Shown piece after piece: positions 50,001-61,840 of a stretch of DNA of 64,000 nt. Made by a program: the position numbers and the translations under genes. The notes under the pieces are model-generated. The model was not told the DNA's origin, made no database searches, and worked only from the letters and a program-made list of their open reading frames with translations. The stretch is from Undaria pinnatifida (lineage: Eukaryota; Sar; Phaeophyceae; Laminariales; Alariaceae): assembly GCA_012845835.1 (NCBI GenBank), contig JABAKD010000027.1, positions 15,782,073 to 15,846,072 of the forward strand, in the 5' to 3' direction. Numbering within the stretch: the first letter of the stretch is position 1; every line of letters begins with the position of its first letter.

Positions 50001-53000
50001 CTAAGTTAGCGGACCCAACACCCCATCACGGCGGTACGACGGACGGTGTGAAAGCATTAGTGTGCCAATGGTTGATTGCCAGACGGCACCATCGTCATGA
50101 TCCATGATCCATGATGCTGCCGGACTGGTCTTAGGAGCGGCACGCGCCGTCACCTATCTATGCCCCTCGACTGACTCCAGCCTCCAGCTTTGCCCAGCTT
50201 CGACAGAATGGTTGAAAGGGCACACGAGCTCCTCCTTGCGGTTGACTTCGTTCCGAGAGCTTTCTCTCAAGCGGCCGCGGGTATATGATCGCCCCTTGTT
50301 TGTGAGCTTGGAGCGCAAATCAAGCGGCAAGATCTATCGGTTAAATTTCGTGGCTGAAGATCTCGTAAAATATCAGAAACGCCTCCAGTCGATATGATGT
50401 CTGAAAAAAACTTGTGACAATTTGGATGTAGATGGTCGTTCAAAAAATGAAATTGAAAAAGGGTAATAATTGGCCAAGTTACGGCCGGCCAAGTAGATTC
50501 AACCTCTCAACCTCTGGCACATAACTTGTAGCGTTAATATTTAGGGATTAAACTCGACGTATGTTTCAACTTTTTTGTCGATTCTGGGCGAAGTCGCCGG
50601 CGCGGCTCGCTTCTCGGACCGTTTCTCGTACACGCAGCTTGCCCCTGGTGCGTCGATTGCCTCTGGGAGTCTCTGAGCCGTGTATGGGTGTGTTTATGTC
50701 TCTGGTCCGTCCCTCCCAGGCGGCCCTTCGATCAATCGCTCAAGACAAGCGAGAGGCTCTCAAGAAGCTGCAAGAGGTATGCGCAAAAAACTACCACATT
50801 ATTTACAACATTTTAGTATTTGTGGGATTCGGGAAGACGATACCTCCTAGGGGGTCATGAATTAATTACCTGGTAGTGCTGGTAGTGGTTTTGTTCAGGG
50901 GAGGGGATAAGGGAGATTGGTTGACAGTACTTAGTTCATTAGGCGAAGTGTTTGGTCTGGGGGGGGGGCTGGGGGTAAGGAGGGTTGGTTAATAACGATT
51001 AGCAGTCGGGAAGGCTATATTACAGTACGTCGAACAGGCATTGTAAAATGTATTTGTTTATAGTGTACTACAGTACGCGACAGGAATACTGACAATTGGC
51101 GGCTCGCCCCTCCTTTTTTGATATGATGCGCATTGTAAAGGTCCGAAAGAGAGCAGACAGAGCCCAGGAGGCTCAGAGTGACAGCCGGACTTGCAAGATA
51201 TGCTGGGACAGGTGTGAAGCATATTCAATGCACGGGCTCCGCATGGGTAGGGCAGGGCAGGACTTCGACTTGTTCAATTCAATAGATGGTAAAAAACGAT
51301 ACTACACTCATGCGCGTAGTCTCCGCGTACACAGCTGGTGCAATGTGTAAAGAAATGCCAAGAGTTCAACATAGCCCAATAATGGACTGCTTACTTGCCG
51401 TTTCTTGTGCGAATCTGCGAGCTTCGGATTTCGATCGTTTTTTTTTTTTCTTAAATATTCGATCGAAATTAAAGCACTAAATTCCGGCATACCGACGGTA
51501 CCTAGAACCGGTGGATACCTACGTGTGACTCGAAATAGTCCTGTCTACGCGGAATGCGAGGCCACGCCGACTGACCCTTTAGTCTGGCCACGAAAAGACT
51601 GTGTTGATTGCGTTTCATTTGATGTCTCCACTCCATCAAGCATCTGGGGCCAGCACGCTGACTGACTGCTTGCCGTCTGCTGCATATATCTACGTATCCA
51701 CGGAGGGGCTCGCATTGACCCAGCTTTTCTTACAGTCTCTAGATCCGAGCCTTACAGGCCGACTGTATGGTATTCCATGTTTAGTTAGCGCAACCTCCCC
51801 ATATCAAGATTCAAAGAAAAGCTCGAGAATGCCGCCTAAAATCCAAGATGTGCCTAGTTCTCGCTTGTCTCCCATGTTCCTGTTGGCGGCGAGGGGAGCA
51901 TCGGATGAGGAAGGGCGAGGGGGGCCAAAGCCGACCCTCAAAGAAAGCGTTCGAACATAATTATTTAACCTCGAGAAATTCGAGTTTCGATGGTCCGATT
52001 CTGAGGCCGACGCGATAAAAAAACTTCTTCCCAATCAATGCATGGTTTCTCGTCAGTTACATATTTTTGTATGTACTAGTGGTTCGTTGAACTAAACCAG
52101 AGCCGGCCGGTATAGCAGACTAAAACAAGTGACGTTACGCAGTACCTAAAAGACACAGACAGGGTCACCTCCCACAGGCACGAGAGCACTCAACCACGTA
52201 CGAAACGACCTATCCACCCACCCACCGACGAACCCGTCCACCCATCAAACAACCCAACCACCATGTGCTGCCGCAGTACAGCAGTACGTTCAGCAACGAA
52301 CAGATGCGTTTTGTTCGTACCCGTGCTGGGACTTCCACTTGGTTACGATTATCTGCCATGCCGGGGAGAGAAGGAGCCGTACCCGGGAGGGCACTTTCCC
52401 CCGCCCCTCGCTCGTTGAGTTCGGCGTCGGCGCCCGCTCAATCGCCGAGGACACCGAGGGCTGACGTGTGGGGTGGCTGTGGCACGGTCGTGGTGGCGCC
52501 TACGGTCCGGTGCAGCACGATGGAGCCGACGCCGTACTGAGAACAGCATAGTCGTGAAGATCCCTGTGGACAACATCACTACGCTACTGCTTATATAATA
52601 AGGATATATTCCACTATCTACTTGCTTGTTTAGTAAAGAAACAAATAGAAGGAAAATGAACTGACACTTGAAATATGGATGATCCGATCATTGTGCACGC
52701 AGCAGAACGTGTCTGTTGGGATGGTTCGGTCTGTTGGGATGGATCAGTCTGTTGGAATGGCTCAACTACCGTGTATCAGTGTGGACGATTATTTGCTGCG
52801 AGGACCGCCCCCTTTTTTCGTTTGGACGCACGGTTGGGATAATCGTGTCTGTTTCGAGGTAGCCGTGTGGCAGTTGAAGCGCAACGGTTCACCCTTCGGG
52901 TGTGCTTTTCTTGCTTGCAGCAGCCTAAGCTAGTGTGCATGGGCCCGCACGGTGAGCATGCGGTACAACTCGTTTTCCCCTCCTCACAGGTAACACGGCA

Positions 53001-53172
53001 GAACTCGCCTAGTATGGTTATGGTAGAACGCTTGCAATGACCATCCTACGACCTACGACCTACACACCTGGTACTATTTACTGCAGTACTTTTGGCTGTA
53101 GTAGGTAGCAACGGCAGTGTTCATCTAGTGTAAAACTTGGAAGTATGTAGCATTAGTAGCAGCAGTAGCAGC

Positions 53173-53228
<56 letters not shown>

Positions 53229-53599
53229 TAGTACCACTATTAGATGCAATGATCATCGTATGAATGCCTATTTTTCCATAATCAGTCGACGAAGGATTTT
53301 CCATCCCCAATTGAAAAAAAATCACCCCAAGACAACGACCAATCATGAAACTGCGGGCACGAAATTCCGGCCTCTCAGACACAAAAAGTCGCCCTCGTAC
53401 ACCCTCTGAACCGAACTGCCTTTGCTCTATATTCTGCAGGACGACGAATACCGTCTGCCTGGACTGTGGGCACCAATGCATGTGCACAAGATGCGGGGCG
53501 TGCATGACCTTCTGCCCTATCTGCATGCAGGCGAGACACGAACGAAATGCTTTAAACCTGATATTTGTGAATACAGCAGTAGTCGTCGTCCCGCCTTAG
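47060..53599 (+). CDS. C3HC4 RING-finger protein (putative E3 ubiquitin ligase), five exons
   Basis: Exons: 47060-47177, 50198-50280, 50720-50776, 51141-51211, 53440-53599. Phases match at every junction and give 162 residues. The RING is split by the last intron: exon 4 ends T-C-K-I-C-W-D-R and exon 5 begins TTNTVCLDCGHQCMC. Together they give C104-x2-C107, C119, H121, C125-x2-C128 and C135-x2-C138, the C-terminal RING layout of cIAP-like and related E3 ligases. Before it lies a charged helix-prone stretch (LRSIAQDKREALKKLQE, RKRADRAQEAQ), probably a coiled coil. Such proteins bring E2-ubiquitin to substrates. The last two exons are firm. The first two rest on splice phase and pyrimidine-rich acceptors only, so the true start could differ; introns of 3.0 kb and 2.2 kb are long but normal here. 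Confidence 0.68.
47680..48055. repeat. Tandem repeat of about 28-30 bp in the first RING-gene intron
   Basis: About 12 units of GGGGTGTTTCTTACTTGATT followed by TTCTTACT or variants. Confidence 0.85.
48890..49010. repeat. Short repeat of ACTTGAAGTTGGTACC, partly inverted
   Basis: Five copies of TTCAACTTGAAGTTGGTACC-like words in both orientations in a RING-gene intron; the unit itself is partly palindromic. Confidence 0.75.
49800..49960. repeat. Degenerate repeat of CAGAATGTTGCAGTATC-like units
   Basis: About nine imperfect units of 15-18 bp in the long first intron of the RING gene. Confidence 0.7.
53150..53232. repeat. (AGT)n/(AGC)n trinucleotide array
   Basis: About 25 trinucleotide units in the last RING-gene intron. 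Confidence 0.95.
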
Positions 53600-56471
53600 C
53601 ACCGGGCCCCAGTTTAGTTTGGTACCCCTCAGTACGAGGCCCCGGTAGTGCGGTACTCGTTAGTGCGTGGCCCCAGTTTAGTGCGGTGATTGTCGATTGC
53701 CACTACCTGGTTCTACAGCAGAGTACCGGTTACAGCATTATCCCGGGATAGTTCAGGATTTCGCTTTAGTGCAGGTATTGTCATGTGGCAAGGCAGCGCA
53801 CTAATGAGGGACCACGGCTGAATGTTTTTCAAGTTCTTTTTAGTTTTATGAATACCACGTTCCGCCGCAAACGTTTGTCGCTCGTTCTTGGACGTAATGT
53901 TGCCCCCCCTTCCCGCTGGAGGGGGGGGCTCGTCGGAGGCACTTTGTTTTTTGCGTGTTGACTTCCTTTGCCGATACAATCTGTGCAAAGATGGGTTGGT
54001 TGTGATGTATAAAGGCATTGGATGGACACATTTTGTTTTTGTTTCTACCAAGAAAAAATGAGAACGTCAGCTGCTTTGTCCACGATAAAGTTGAGGCAAC
54101 ACGAAACGCGTGTTGCTCTTTCTATTGCAGTGCTGTTTTGCCCGATGCAGTAGAGATGCGCGTGGCCTTGTTTGTCAAGACGTTCATTTCGCAGTACCCA
54201 AATACTTCGAAGTAGATGTTCTAAGAAGGATTGCTCTAAAATACAAACTTGGGTGTACGAAGAGAAGAATTGCGTGTTTGCTTTTTTGGCTACAGCATCA
54301 GCAGTCGCTATCAGCAGGCGCGGCTTGGGCTCGTGACGGCAGGTTGCGTGACGGCAGGTTGCGTCTCGTGGGACGGGTCCAAAACCAGGATGCACCAACT
54401 CTGCCGAGTGAATGTAGATGCCGACCTACTGTAGCTATGAATTGTCCACGTGGCGCGTCTTTTGATCTGGCAGCAACAGCGCACTTACGCCGGCACCCGG
54501 TTCCCCTTGCCTTCACGTCGCGTCCACACCTCTGCAGGACATAACTGATCTCGTGGAGCTACAGTAGTAGAACACTAGGAATAGAGCAAGCCATCGTGTT
54601 CGCCTTGCTTGAGCGAGATGTGGCAGCGGCGCTTCCCATCTGCGAATGACTAGGTTTTGTTCCATGGGCGGGCGCAACTGTTTGGAGGGCTTAGGTCCGG
54701 GTGGGCTCAGGGTGCCACGTGCGAGCAGGGTCGGTGGAGCATCGAACTGTGTAATTATCTGACAGACTCGTGTCTTCAAAGTAGTTCTGTCTTCTTCAGG
54801 CTTTAGTCTGAAGTGGAAGAGAACGGCGATGTTTGCTTCGATGCAGAGGGTTTCCTAGCCATGGATAGCGAGATGTGGCGGCAACGCCTCCCACCTGCTC
54901 GTGCCTTAGGTTTATTTCATGTGCGACTGCGGCTGTAGTCTCGATTGGCGGAGTACCGCAGTGTTGTCTCGAGCCCGAGTGTTTCCTAGCCAAGTATGGC
55001 GAGAGATGGCAGCAGCACCTCCCACGCGCACACGCCTTAGGTTTGTTTAATGTGCGACTACGGCTGTAGTCTCAATTGGCGGAGTATCGCAGTCTTATGT
55101 CGAGTCCGAGGGTTTTCTGGCAATAATAGGCATGTCTGGCGGCAGGTACCAGCAACTCGACCGGGGTTTCTTCCAGATACGACTGTAGCAGCTCAACAGT
55201 GAAATAAAACACCGGTTGCAACGATATTTCACTGTACAGCAGAATACCACAGTGTTGCTTGAGTCTGAGGTTTCCCTAGTGATGTATTGTGGCGCTTGTG
55301 TTGGTGCGTCGGTTGAAGCGTGTTGGGGGCGAGCAGTTGCGTTGTTGGGCTACGATTTTAGCTCTGGCTAGAGAGCTGTGGCTTTTCGCGTTGTCTAGCT
55401 TGCTGTTATTTGGCTACGATTTTGGTCTGCTAACAGAGCTGTACCAGCTATTTATGTATTGTAAACTTGTACACGTGTAAACATTTTTCTCCCTGCTGTA
55501 ATTGTACGTCATTTTGCTCTCGTGGGTGTCTTGGTCCGAGGTGATAAGAAAGTATCGCCAACCAGCTAGCCCATTGTGGTCGGAAGCTTTGCTGGGCGTG
55601 AGTGAGCTGGCCTTCCCAGCTGGTCTCGCGGATCTTTGGAGGGTAGGCTGTTCGCGTTTGCGGGCTAGTTAGCACTTCCTGGTGGGACCAAGTTACCGGG
55701 GTGGACCCAACCCAGCCCCTAACCCTGACCCTGACCCCAATCCGGCCCCAAAATGGACCAGAAATGCACGAGAAACACGGCTGCGCCGCTTTCCCAATTT
55801 GTTTTTATTAGTATTCCGATTTCGGACCGCAAAATTGGCCTAGGCCAATGCCAGGGAGTAAAAACTACCCTAATCGACCCGCGACCAGATAGTTAGGACT
55901 GCCAGGGCGTATTATGCCAGACGGAAACTGAAGCAATGGCGCGAGGACGCTCTTCGTTTGGCCGAGCTGGCTCAAAACTCAACAAGCAATAATCAAAACT
56001 CACTCATATAGATATAATTACATCTGTCCTCGAAATTTTTTTAAACCTTACTCACTTGGTTAATGGGACCTGCTTCGCTCTCAGCGCTCCCACTTGGAAC
56101 ACGCCTTCCTAAACCCCCCTCTCGGAGAACCTTCCCGGCATTCTCCGCGTTCCTTACTTTCTTCGCTTTCTTCGTTTCTTTGTTTCCCGTTTCTCTTTTT
56201 ATTTTTTTCATTCCGTAACTTTATCCAACGTATGATCTACGACTTTCAGGTATTCCTTCGTTTTTGATCGACTTTCAGGTGTTAAATTTCGTTTTTACCA
56301 ACGTATGATCTACGACTCTACGACGCATCTACGGCGCAAAGTCGTGAGGTGTTGAAGTTGACTGCCGGCTTTTTAGTGTTCGACGAGTAGGCACCTACTT
56401 TCAGCTCCCTACGCTGGCCACCTGTCGCCGTAGCGCTTCCCCACCAGTTTTAAACTCGGAGAGCGAGCAGC
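53600..56471. other. Spacer after the RING gene, repeats
   Basis: No supported gene. A tandem array of about 137 bp units occupies 54850-55290; 55700-55760 has CCCTGACCCTGACCCC-like runs. The segment 56140-56471 is pyrimidine-rich, then GC-richer, and may be promoter and leader of the frame at 56472. Confidence 0.5.
54850..55290. repeat. Tandem repeat of about 137 bp, three to four units
   Basis: Units share TTTCCTAGCCA(T/A)G(G/T)AT, GAGATGGCAGCAGCACCTCC, CTTAGGTTTGTTTAATGTGC, GACTACGGCTGTAGTCTCAA and TTGGCGGAGTA(C/T)CGCAGT. Starts are near 54853 and 54988; later units are more diverged. Confidence 0.85.
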
Positions 56472-56852
56472 ATGTTGTCTTCAAGCATCTATCGTAGCTC
56501 TCCTGCTAAAAAGCCGAAGCCTACCGACCAAAGCCAAGGAGGGGGAGGTGGTGGAGGCTCTGCCGGTGGCGGTGGTGGGGGTGGGGGTGGGGGTGCAGGC
56601 TGGACCGTGGTCGGCGGCGTTGCGGGCGTCAGAAACACGTACCCTTGCTCTGGCAAGCACTGTGGGGGCACGGTCAACATCCGCAACAGGCGGAATTCGG
56701 CTTTGCCCTTCGGTGTCTGCGACACCTGCGGGGTGTACTACAATTTCAATAGTACATACCGGTACTACTACACTAGGTTTGTACATACCATCAGGTACTA
56801 CGCCGTTGGATCACAATGCACGCCCAGCTCAGATCAGTGCGGCTATATATAG
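56472..56852 (+). CDS. Hypothetical protein or first exon, Gly-rich with a CxxC/zinc-ribbon-like pattern
   Basis: The frame from the ATG at 56472 reads MLSSSIYRSSPAKKPKPT, then a Ser/Gly-rich run with about ten glycines, then a segment with the pattern C-x4-C (YPCSGKHC) and C-x2-C (VCDTC) about 26 residues later followed by GVYYNF. The first part is GC-rich and gene-like, the last 30 residues derive from GTACATACC-type repeats and look intronic. A donor just after the YYNF codons (about 56750) is therefore likely, making this a first exon. The upstream 200 bp are a plausible promoter and leader. No family is recognised; the paired cysteines could bind zinc. Confidence 0.4.
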   Translation: MLSSSIYRSSPAKKPKPTDQSQGGGGGGGSAGGGGGGGGGGAGWTVVGGVAGVRNTYPCSGKHCGGTVNIRNRRNSALPFGVCDTCGVYYNFNSTYRYYYTRFVHTIRYYAVGSQCTPSSDQCGYI

Positions 56853-57666
56853 CCCAGCAGCGCAGCGTAGCGCCGTGCGGAGCCGTGCGGAGCCGCACGG
56901 TGCGCTGCCGTGCCCTTCGCTGCGGTGCTGTGTCGTGCTGCGCTGTGTGCTTTCTTTCGAACATAGAGCAGTATAATACGTGTTGTGATGTGCTACTTTT
57001 CTTCTTTTTTCTTTTTCTACATGTATTTGATCTTTCACGGGCCCCTGTTTTTTCCCCCACGCAAATTACCCCCGTACTGCCGATCAAAACGTAACACCGG
57101 TAACAAAAGCACACAGCACAGCTGAGCACAACAGGGCAACTTGCTCTGCACAAGCAGCTCTTGGCATTATCAAATCGCTGTTTGCACCAAATCATGGGCC
57201 TCCTTCTTTCTGTCCCCTTTACATGTTTTTTGTTGCATTCTTCCTTGCCTTGCGCGAGCGTAGCGGGCGGCGTCAGCCGCCCGCGTAGCGGAGCCCTTGT
57301 AGTATATTACAAGTACCAACAATGCAGCTTGCAAAGATGAGTATTGACCTGAAATTCGTCAAACTCACGGCTGACGTCCTTGAAAATTAGTTATAAAATA
57401 ATACCGCAGAGGTCCCTCTGTTGCGTCGGTTGATGAGTAGTAGTGCCGATTGCCCGCTGTAGTCCCGGTGAAACTGCTTTGGCACAGGTGGGAACACCCA
57501 CACACAACAGTAGTGGCAATGTGCAGATTGCCGCTATACATAGTGCTGGCATTTCCGGCTAGCACGTACCGGCACTGTAGAGGGGCCACTGCGGTAGCGA
57601 CTGACTTTTTTTTCAGTGTAATAAACAGCGTAAGCACTACCCCTAGTCCTAGTCGTAGTCCTACCG

Positions 57667-57970
57667 TGACGCGTGCTACGATAGAGGTGTACCACTTTTT
57701 TTCTTAATACTATCCCTCAATTTGGGAGCTTAAGGGTGATATCCCAAAAACCGATTTGGAGCAAAATAAAGCTGCTAGACCGGATGAAAAATATCATGGC
57801 CTAGGTACACGAGAAAAGTCACGCAAAAGAAAACGGTCTATTCCCGACGATTTTGGGTTAAGGTTAAGGTTAAGGTTAAGGTTAAGGTTAAGGTTAAGGT
57901 TAAGGAGCCCCGTTGTTCAGAAGCCATTTCAGACGAAAAGTGCTACCTCTGTCGTAGCACGCGCGTCAAT
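57667..57970. mobile_element. MITE-like element containing (GGTTAA)n
   Basis: Terminal inverted repeats GACGCGTGCTACGATAGAGG (left) and CCTCTGTCGTAGCACGCGCG (right) enclose about 300 bp; the hexamer array at 57847-57902 is followed by GGAGCCCCGTTGTTCAGAAG. It is the cleanest member of the family. A further left end is at about 58045 (CACGCGTGCTATGGTAGAGG). Confidence 0.7.
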
Positions 57971-59199
57971 AATACAGTCAGGAAAGCGAATTGCTTCGAC
58001 TGGTTGACCACCTATACATGAAGAATCAGCATGGATGTTTGGTTGCTTCACGCGTGCTATGGTAGAGGTGCTACAGCATTGTTGTTTCTAATAATTACTC
58101 CTCGCTGGAGTAGGTCTATGTGCTCATGATATGCTTTATATGCCTTCTAATAAGGCAAAAACTGATGTTGGGGAAAAAAAAAGTGCCCCCCGATGAATAC
58201 ACGGTGGCTTTGTCTGCAAACGCTAGAAACAAAGCAAACTGTGACAAAGCGACAAAGCAATGTGTATTGTGTGTGATACATAGAGGGAAGCATGTCTGTG
58301 TCGGGAATCGAGGTCGCAGGGAATCGTAGAAAAATGCGAACGAGCCCCCCAAGACCAGTCTCGGGTGCAGCTCGTTGCGTGCAGAGGCTATAGCTAGGGC
58401 ACGCCCTCAAGCGAGTAGGAACTCTTGCTGATAACGTGGGCAGGCATGAGGTAGTCCCTGGATTGGCCAGCCAAGCCAGGCATTTGAGCATTTTCTTTCC
58501 CAACCGCCTGCCCCTATTTTTTCTTTCGAATGGGGGAAGCGGGGGGGGGGGTACGGGTAGCCGGGTTTATATATATATATATATTTGTTTATTTAGGTTT
58601 GAGTTAAGAATCGGAGCAGTCGAGTGGTACGGTACCATTCGGAGGCTTGGTCACCCGAGACCACTGTAGGCGGTAATAGGTAGGAACCCGGCTGGTATTA
58701 TTTTAGGGAGAGACGATGTATGTGTGGGCGAGATACGTAGGAGATTGCAGGAGACTGCGATGGGTGTATCTGGCCAAAGGAGAGAAATCTCTCTCTCCCA
58801 CGACCCTGAAAACGATATCGACAACGCAATTCGAAAATAAACAATAAAATGTCATTTCTTAGGCATGTTTTAGGGATAAAACGCGCATCTCTCTCCCACG
58901 ACCCTGAAAACGATAGCGACAACGCGATTCGAAAGATAAACAATAAAATGTCATTTCTTGGGCATGTCTCAGGTATAAAGCGCAAATAAAAAAAAGTGGC
59001 ATTCCAATGATGCTGGGTTAAATAAGAAGTCCCGAAATTCATCAACTATTTTTATTTCCCAAAAAGTTCTACCCCTCTCTAGACTATACGAATATCATCT
59101 ATCGTCGTAGAAGGCGTCGCTTATTATTTTATTGCGGAATATTTCTAGGATATTTTTTCACGGCTCATGACCCCACCGGCACTTCGGAGCAGGCGGTAA

Positions 59200-59385
59200 A
59201 ATCTCGCGGGTTGAGTCCGGTCGGGTCTAGAGATGATCGAACCTCACAGGTGGAGTCGAGTCGGGTCGGGTCGGGTGAGGAGGTTTTCAAATCTAACAGG
59301 TTCGGGTGTAACAGGTCGGATCACCCGAACCCGAACCCGAAGTGATCGGCAAGTGATCAGACCCGTGAAAAAAACATAATAACTT
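59200..59385. repeat. GGGTC-rich repeat related to 10640-10860
   Basis: CTCGCGGGTTGAGTCCGGTC, GGGTCGGGTCGGGT, GAGGAGGTTTTCAAATCTAA and CAGACCCGTGAAAAA words are shared with the interior of the element at 10.3-10.95 kb. Confidence 0.65.
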
Positions 59386-59509
59386 TATTTTTTAATCCTC
59401 GGGCGGATGGGGAAAAATAAAGCTTGATTCAGCTCACCAAACTTTCTTCACGTATTAATATGTTTCGATGATATAGCAGCCCTTCCGTCTCATACAGTAC
59501 ATACTTACA

Positions 59510-60025
59510 TACATACTTACATACATACATCATACATACATACATACATACATACATACATACATACATACATACATACATACATACATACATACATACA
59601 TACATACATACATACATACATACATACATACATACATACATACATACATACATACATACATACATACATACATACATACATACATACATACATACATACA
59701 TACATACATACATACATACATACATACATACATACATACATACATACATACATACATACATACATACATACATACATACATACATACATACATACATACA
59801 TACATACATACATACATACATACATACATACATACATACATACATACATACATACATACATACATACATACATACATACATACATACATACATACATACA
59901 TACATACATACATACATACATACATACATACATACATACATACATACATACATACATACATACATACATACATACATACATACATACATACATACATACA
60001 TACATACATACATACATACATACAT
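59510..60025. repeat. (ACAT)n tetranucleotide array, about 515 bp
   Basis: About 128 almost perfect ACAT units. The 291-, 181- and 163-codon minus-strand frames across it (MYVC repeats) are products of the array. Confidence 0.98.
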
Positions 60026-60383
60026 AAACATATATAAAATCATTCCTTGAATATAGAGCCATTCCTTGGTGTCATGGACTTTGGTCCGGATTTTTTTGTC
60101 TCGGCCTAAGTATGCGATTCGCCGAACTGGAATTCTCGGTCGAATATGGCTTGGTTCGAGCGCCGCCTTCGGGGGGCGGCTCCAACGCCCCTCGCCCTGC
60201 CGTGTCCTTTCCGCACATCGACGTGAACGCGGACGGGCGCCGAGCGAGACGAGCGAGTGTCGAGGAGGAATTTTGGAAAAATTGTTGAATCTTAATGGCT
60301 GCAACGCCTGACAGCTGAATGGTTTACAAAATTGGCATCATTTCCAAACGGTACGTGATAATGTTTGGAATTTTGCGTACCGG

Positions 60384-61065
60384 GTGAGAACAGCAGTATG
60401 TACGACGAGCATGAACGCCAACTGACGGCATTGGCAAACACACAACATCAGGTGCATGCAGCAGCAGTAGCCGAAGGGCGAAACTTCTAGCACATACTGC
60501 AGCAACTAGTAGCAACCAGAACCACAGCAGATAGCTCAAAGTGCAGTACGAGTGCAGTTGGCAAGTTTAGTCGTACACGCATCACTCTGTCCAATAGTCT
60601 ATATATAACAGCATCTCAAGCAGGTAGAAGAGCCGTCTCTTCGGCCTTTAGCCTTGGCTTTAGCACGGCCGCTGACACTCCAGGCAGCTTCTGCTGTAGG
60701 CATGAACGAGTGCGGTTGATTCGCAGCGAGCTATCCCGCTGTGCTCGCCTCTATGTGGCCATTGTCCATGCCATTTCATGTCACCTCCCTTCTGTTTTGA
60801 GCTCGTCGTCGTGCCGTCGAGGTACGAGGAAACCCGTACGTACGTACTGGGTGAGAACAGCAGTATGTACGACGAGCATGAACGCCAACTGACAACATTG
60901 GCAAACACACAACATCAGGTGCAGCAGCAGTAGCCGAAGGGCGAAACTTCTAGCACATACAGCAGCAACTAGTAGCAACCAGAACCACAGCAGATAGCTC
61001 AAAGTGCAGTACGAGTGCCGTTGGCAAGTTTAGTCGTACACGCATCACTCTGTCCAATATATAAC
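60384..61065. repeat. Direct duplication of about 215 bp, copies 463 bp apart
   Basis: 60384-60600 and 60848-61063 share GTGAGAACAGCAGTATGTAC, ATGAACGCCAACTGACNNCA, AAGGGCGAAACTTCTAGCAC and ACACGCATCACTCTGTCCAA with only a few differences, including a three-unit length change in the CAGCAG tract. Confidence 0.95.
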
Positions 61066-61589
61066 AACCGTTTCATGTTCATATTGATGGAGAAAAAAAT
61101 ACCAGGTCGTATTACATTTATTTCCTGTAAGAATGATACGTCGTACGAGCGGACGTTCTGATTCTGGTGCCGGGAGACCATCGAGCACACCGCATGTTTT
61201 ACCCAAACAAGAGCCAACAAGAGGCAGCGCACAGGGGCCCCCAACACAGAGAAACGTGACAACCACGGCCAGCTGTCGGTCGCGTAATAGTCCGGTGGTC
61301 CGTGCTTCGGTGGGTGTATCGGAAGTCGTTCGTAGTACTGCTGTAGATCGTCGAAAAACCACGTGGCATCGTGCTGGTGGCAAGACTCGCCAGTAGACCC
61401 CCCAAAATTTATTTACCTTTTCTTTTTCTTGGCCCCATGCACCCATTTATTTCCTTTCCTTTCTCTTCTTTGTTTGTTTCTTTTTTCCAATTGACTTGCG
61501 TCTGTTGTGCGCATGCGTAGTGATAGATACCACGTGTAATATATATACGTGGTAGTCTTTCTTGGTTGGCAAGCAGTATAGTCGGTTTT

Positions 61590-61840
61590 CCCAGGCGCGA
61601 GTAATGAGACGTATGCACCGGTATGGACCTGGCACATCGTAGACTGACTCCCGATTTCACTTTTATATGTTTCTGGTGGAGGCATGAATTGCGTCAGCTG
61701 TGATTTATGTGTGTACCACCTTTGGTTTGTGTTTTTCCCCCAGGGTATTCCTCAGCTCCAGAGTGACTGGAGCCTGTCCTGTGACCACGGATTTGATTAT
61801 GCGAGTTAATGTGAGAACGACAACAACAACAACAACTGAA
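61590..61840 (+). mobile_element. CAA-tailed retroposon-like repeat, copy 2
   Basis: Same orientation and same 3' (CAA)n end as 28837-29098, with scattered substitutions. No coding capacity. Confidence 0.6.

Noticed and set aside
57840-57905. Telomere-like GGTTAA repeats
   Set aside because: The unit is GGTTAA, not a known telomere unit such as TTAGGG or TTTAGGG, and it lies inside a MITE-like element.
59429-60304. Long minus-strand frames of MYVC repeats
   Set aside because: They are the (ACAT)n array read in frames without stops; the same occurs at 27544-27852.
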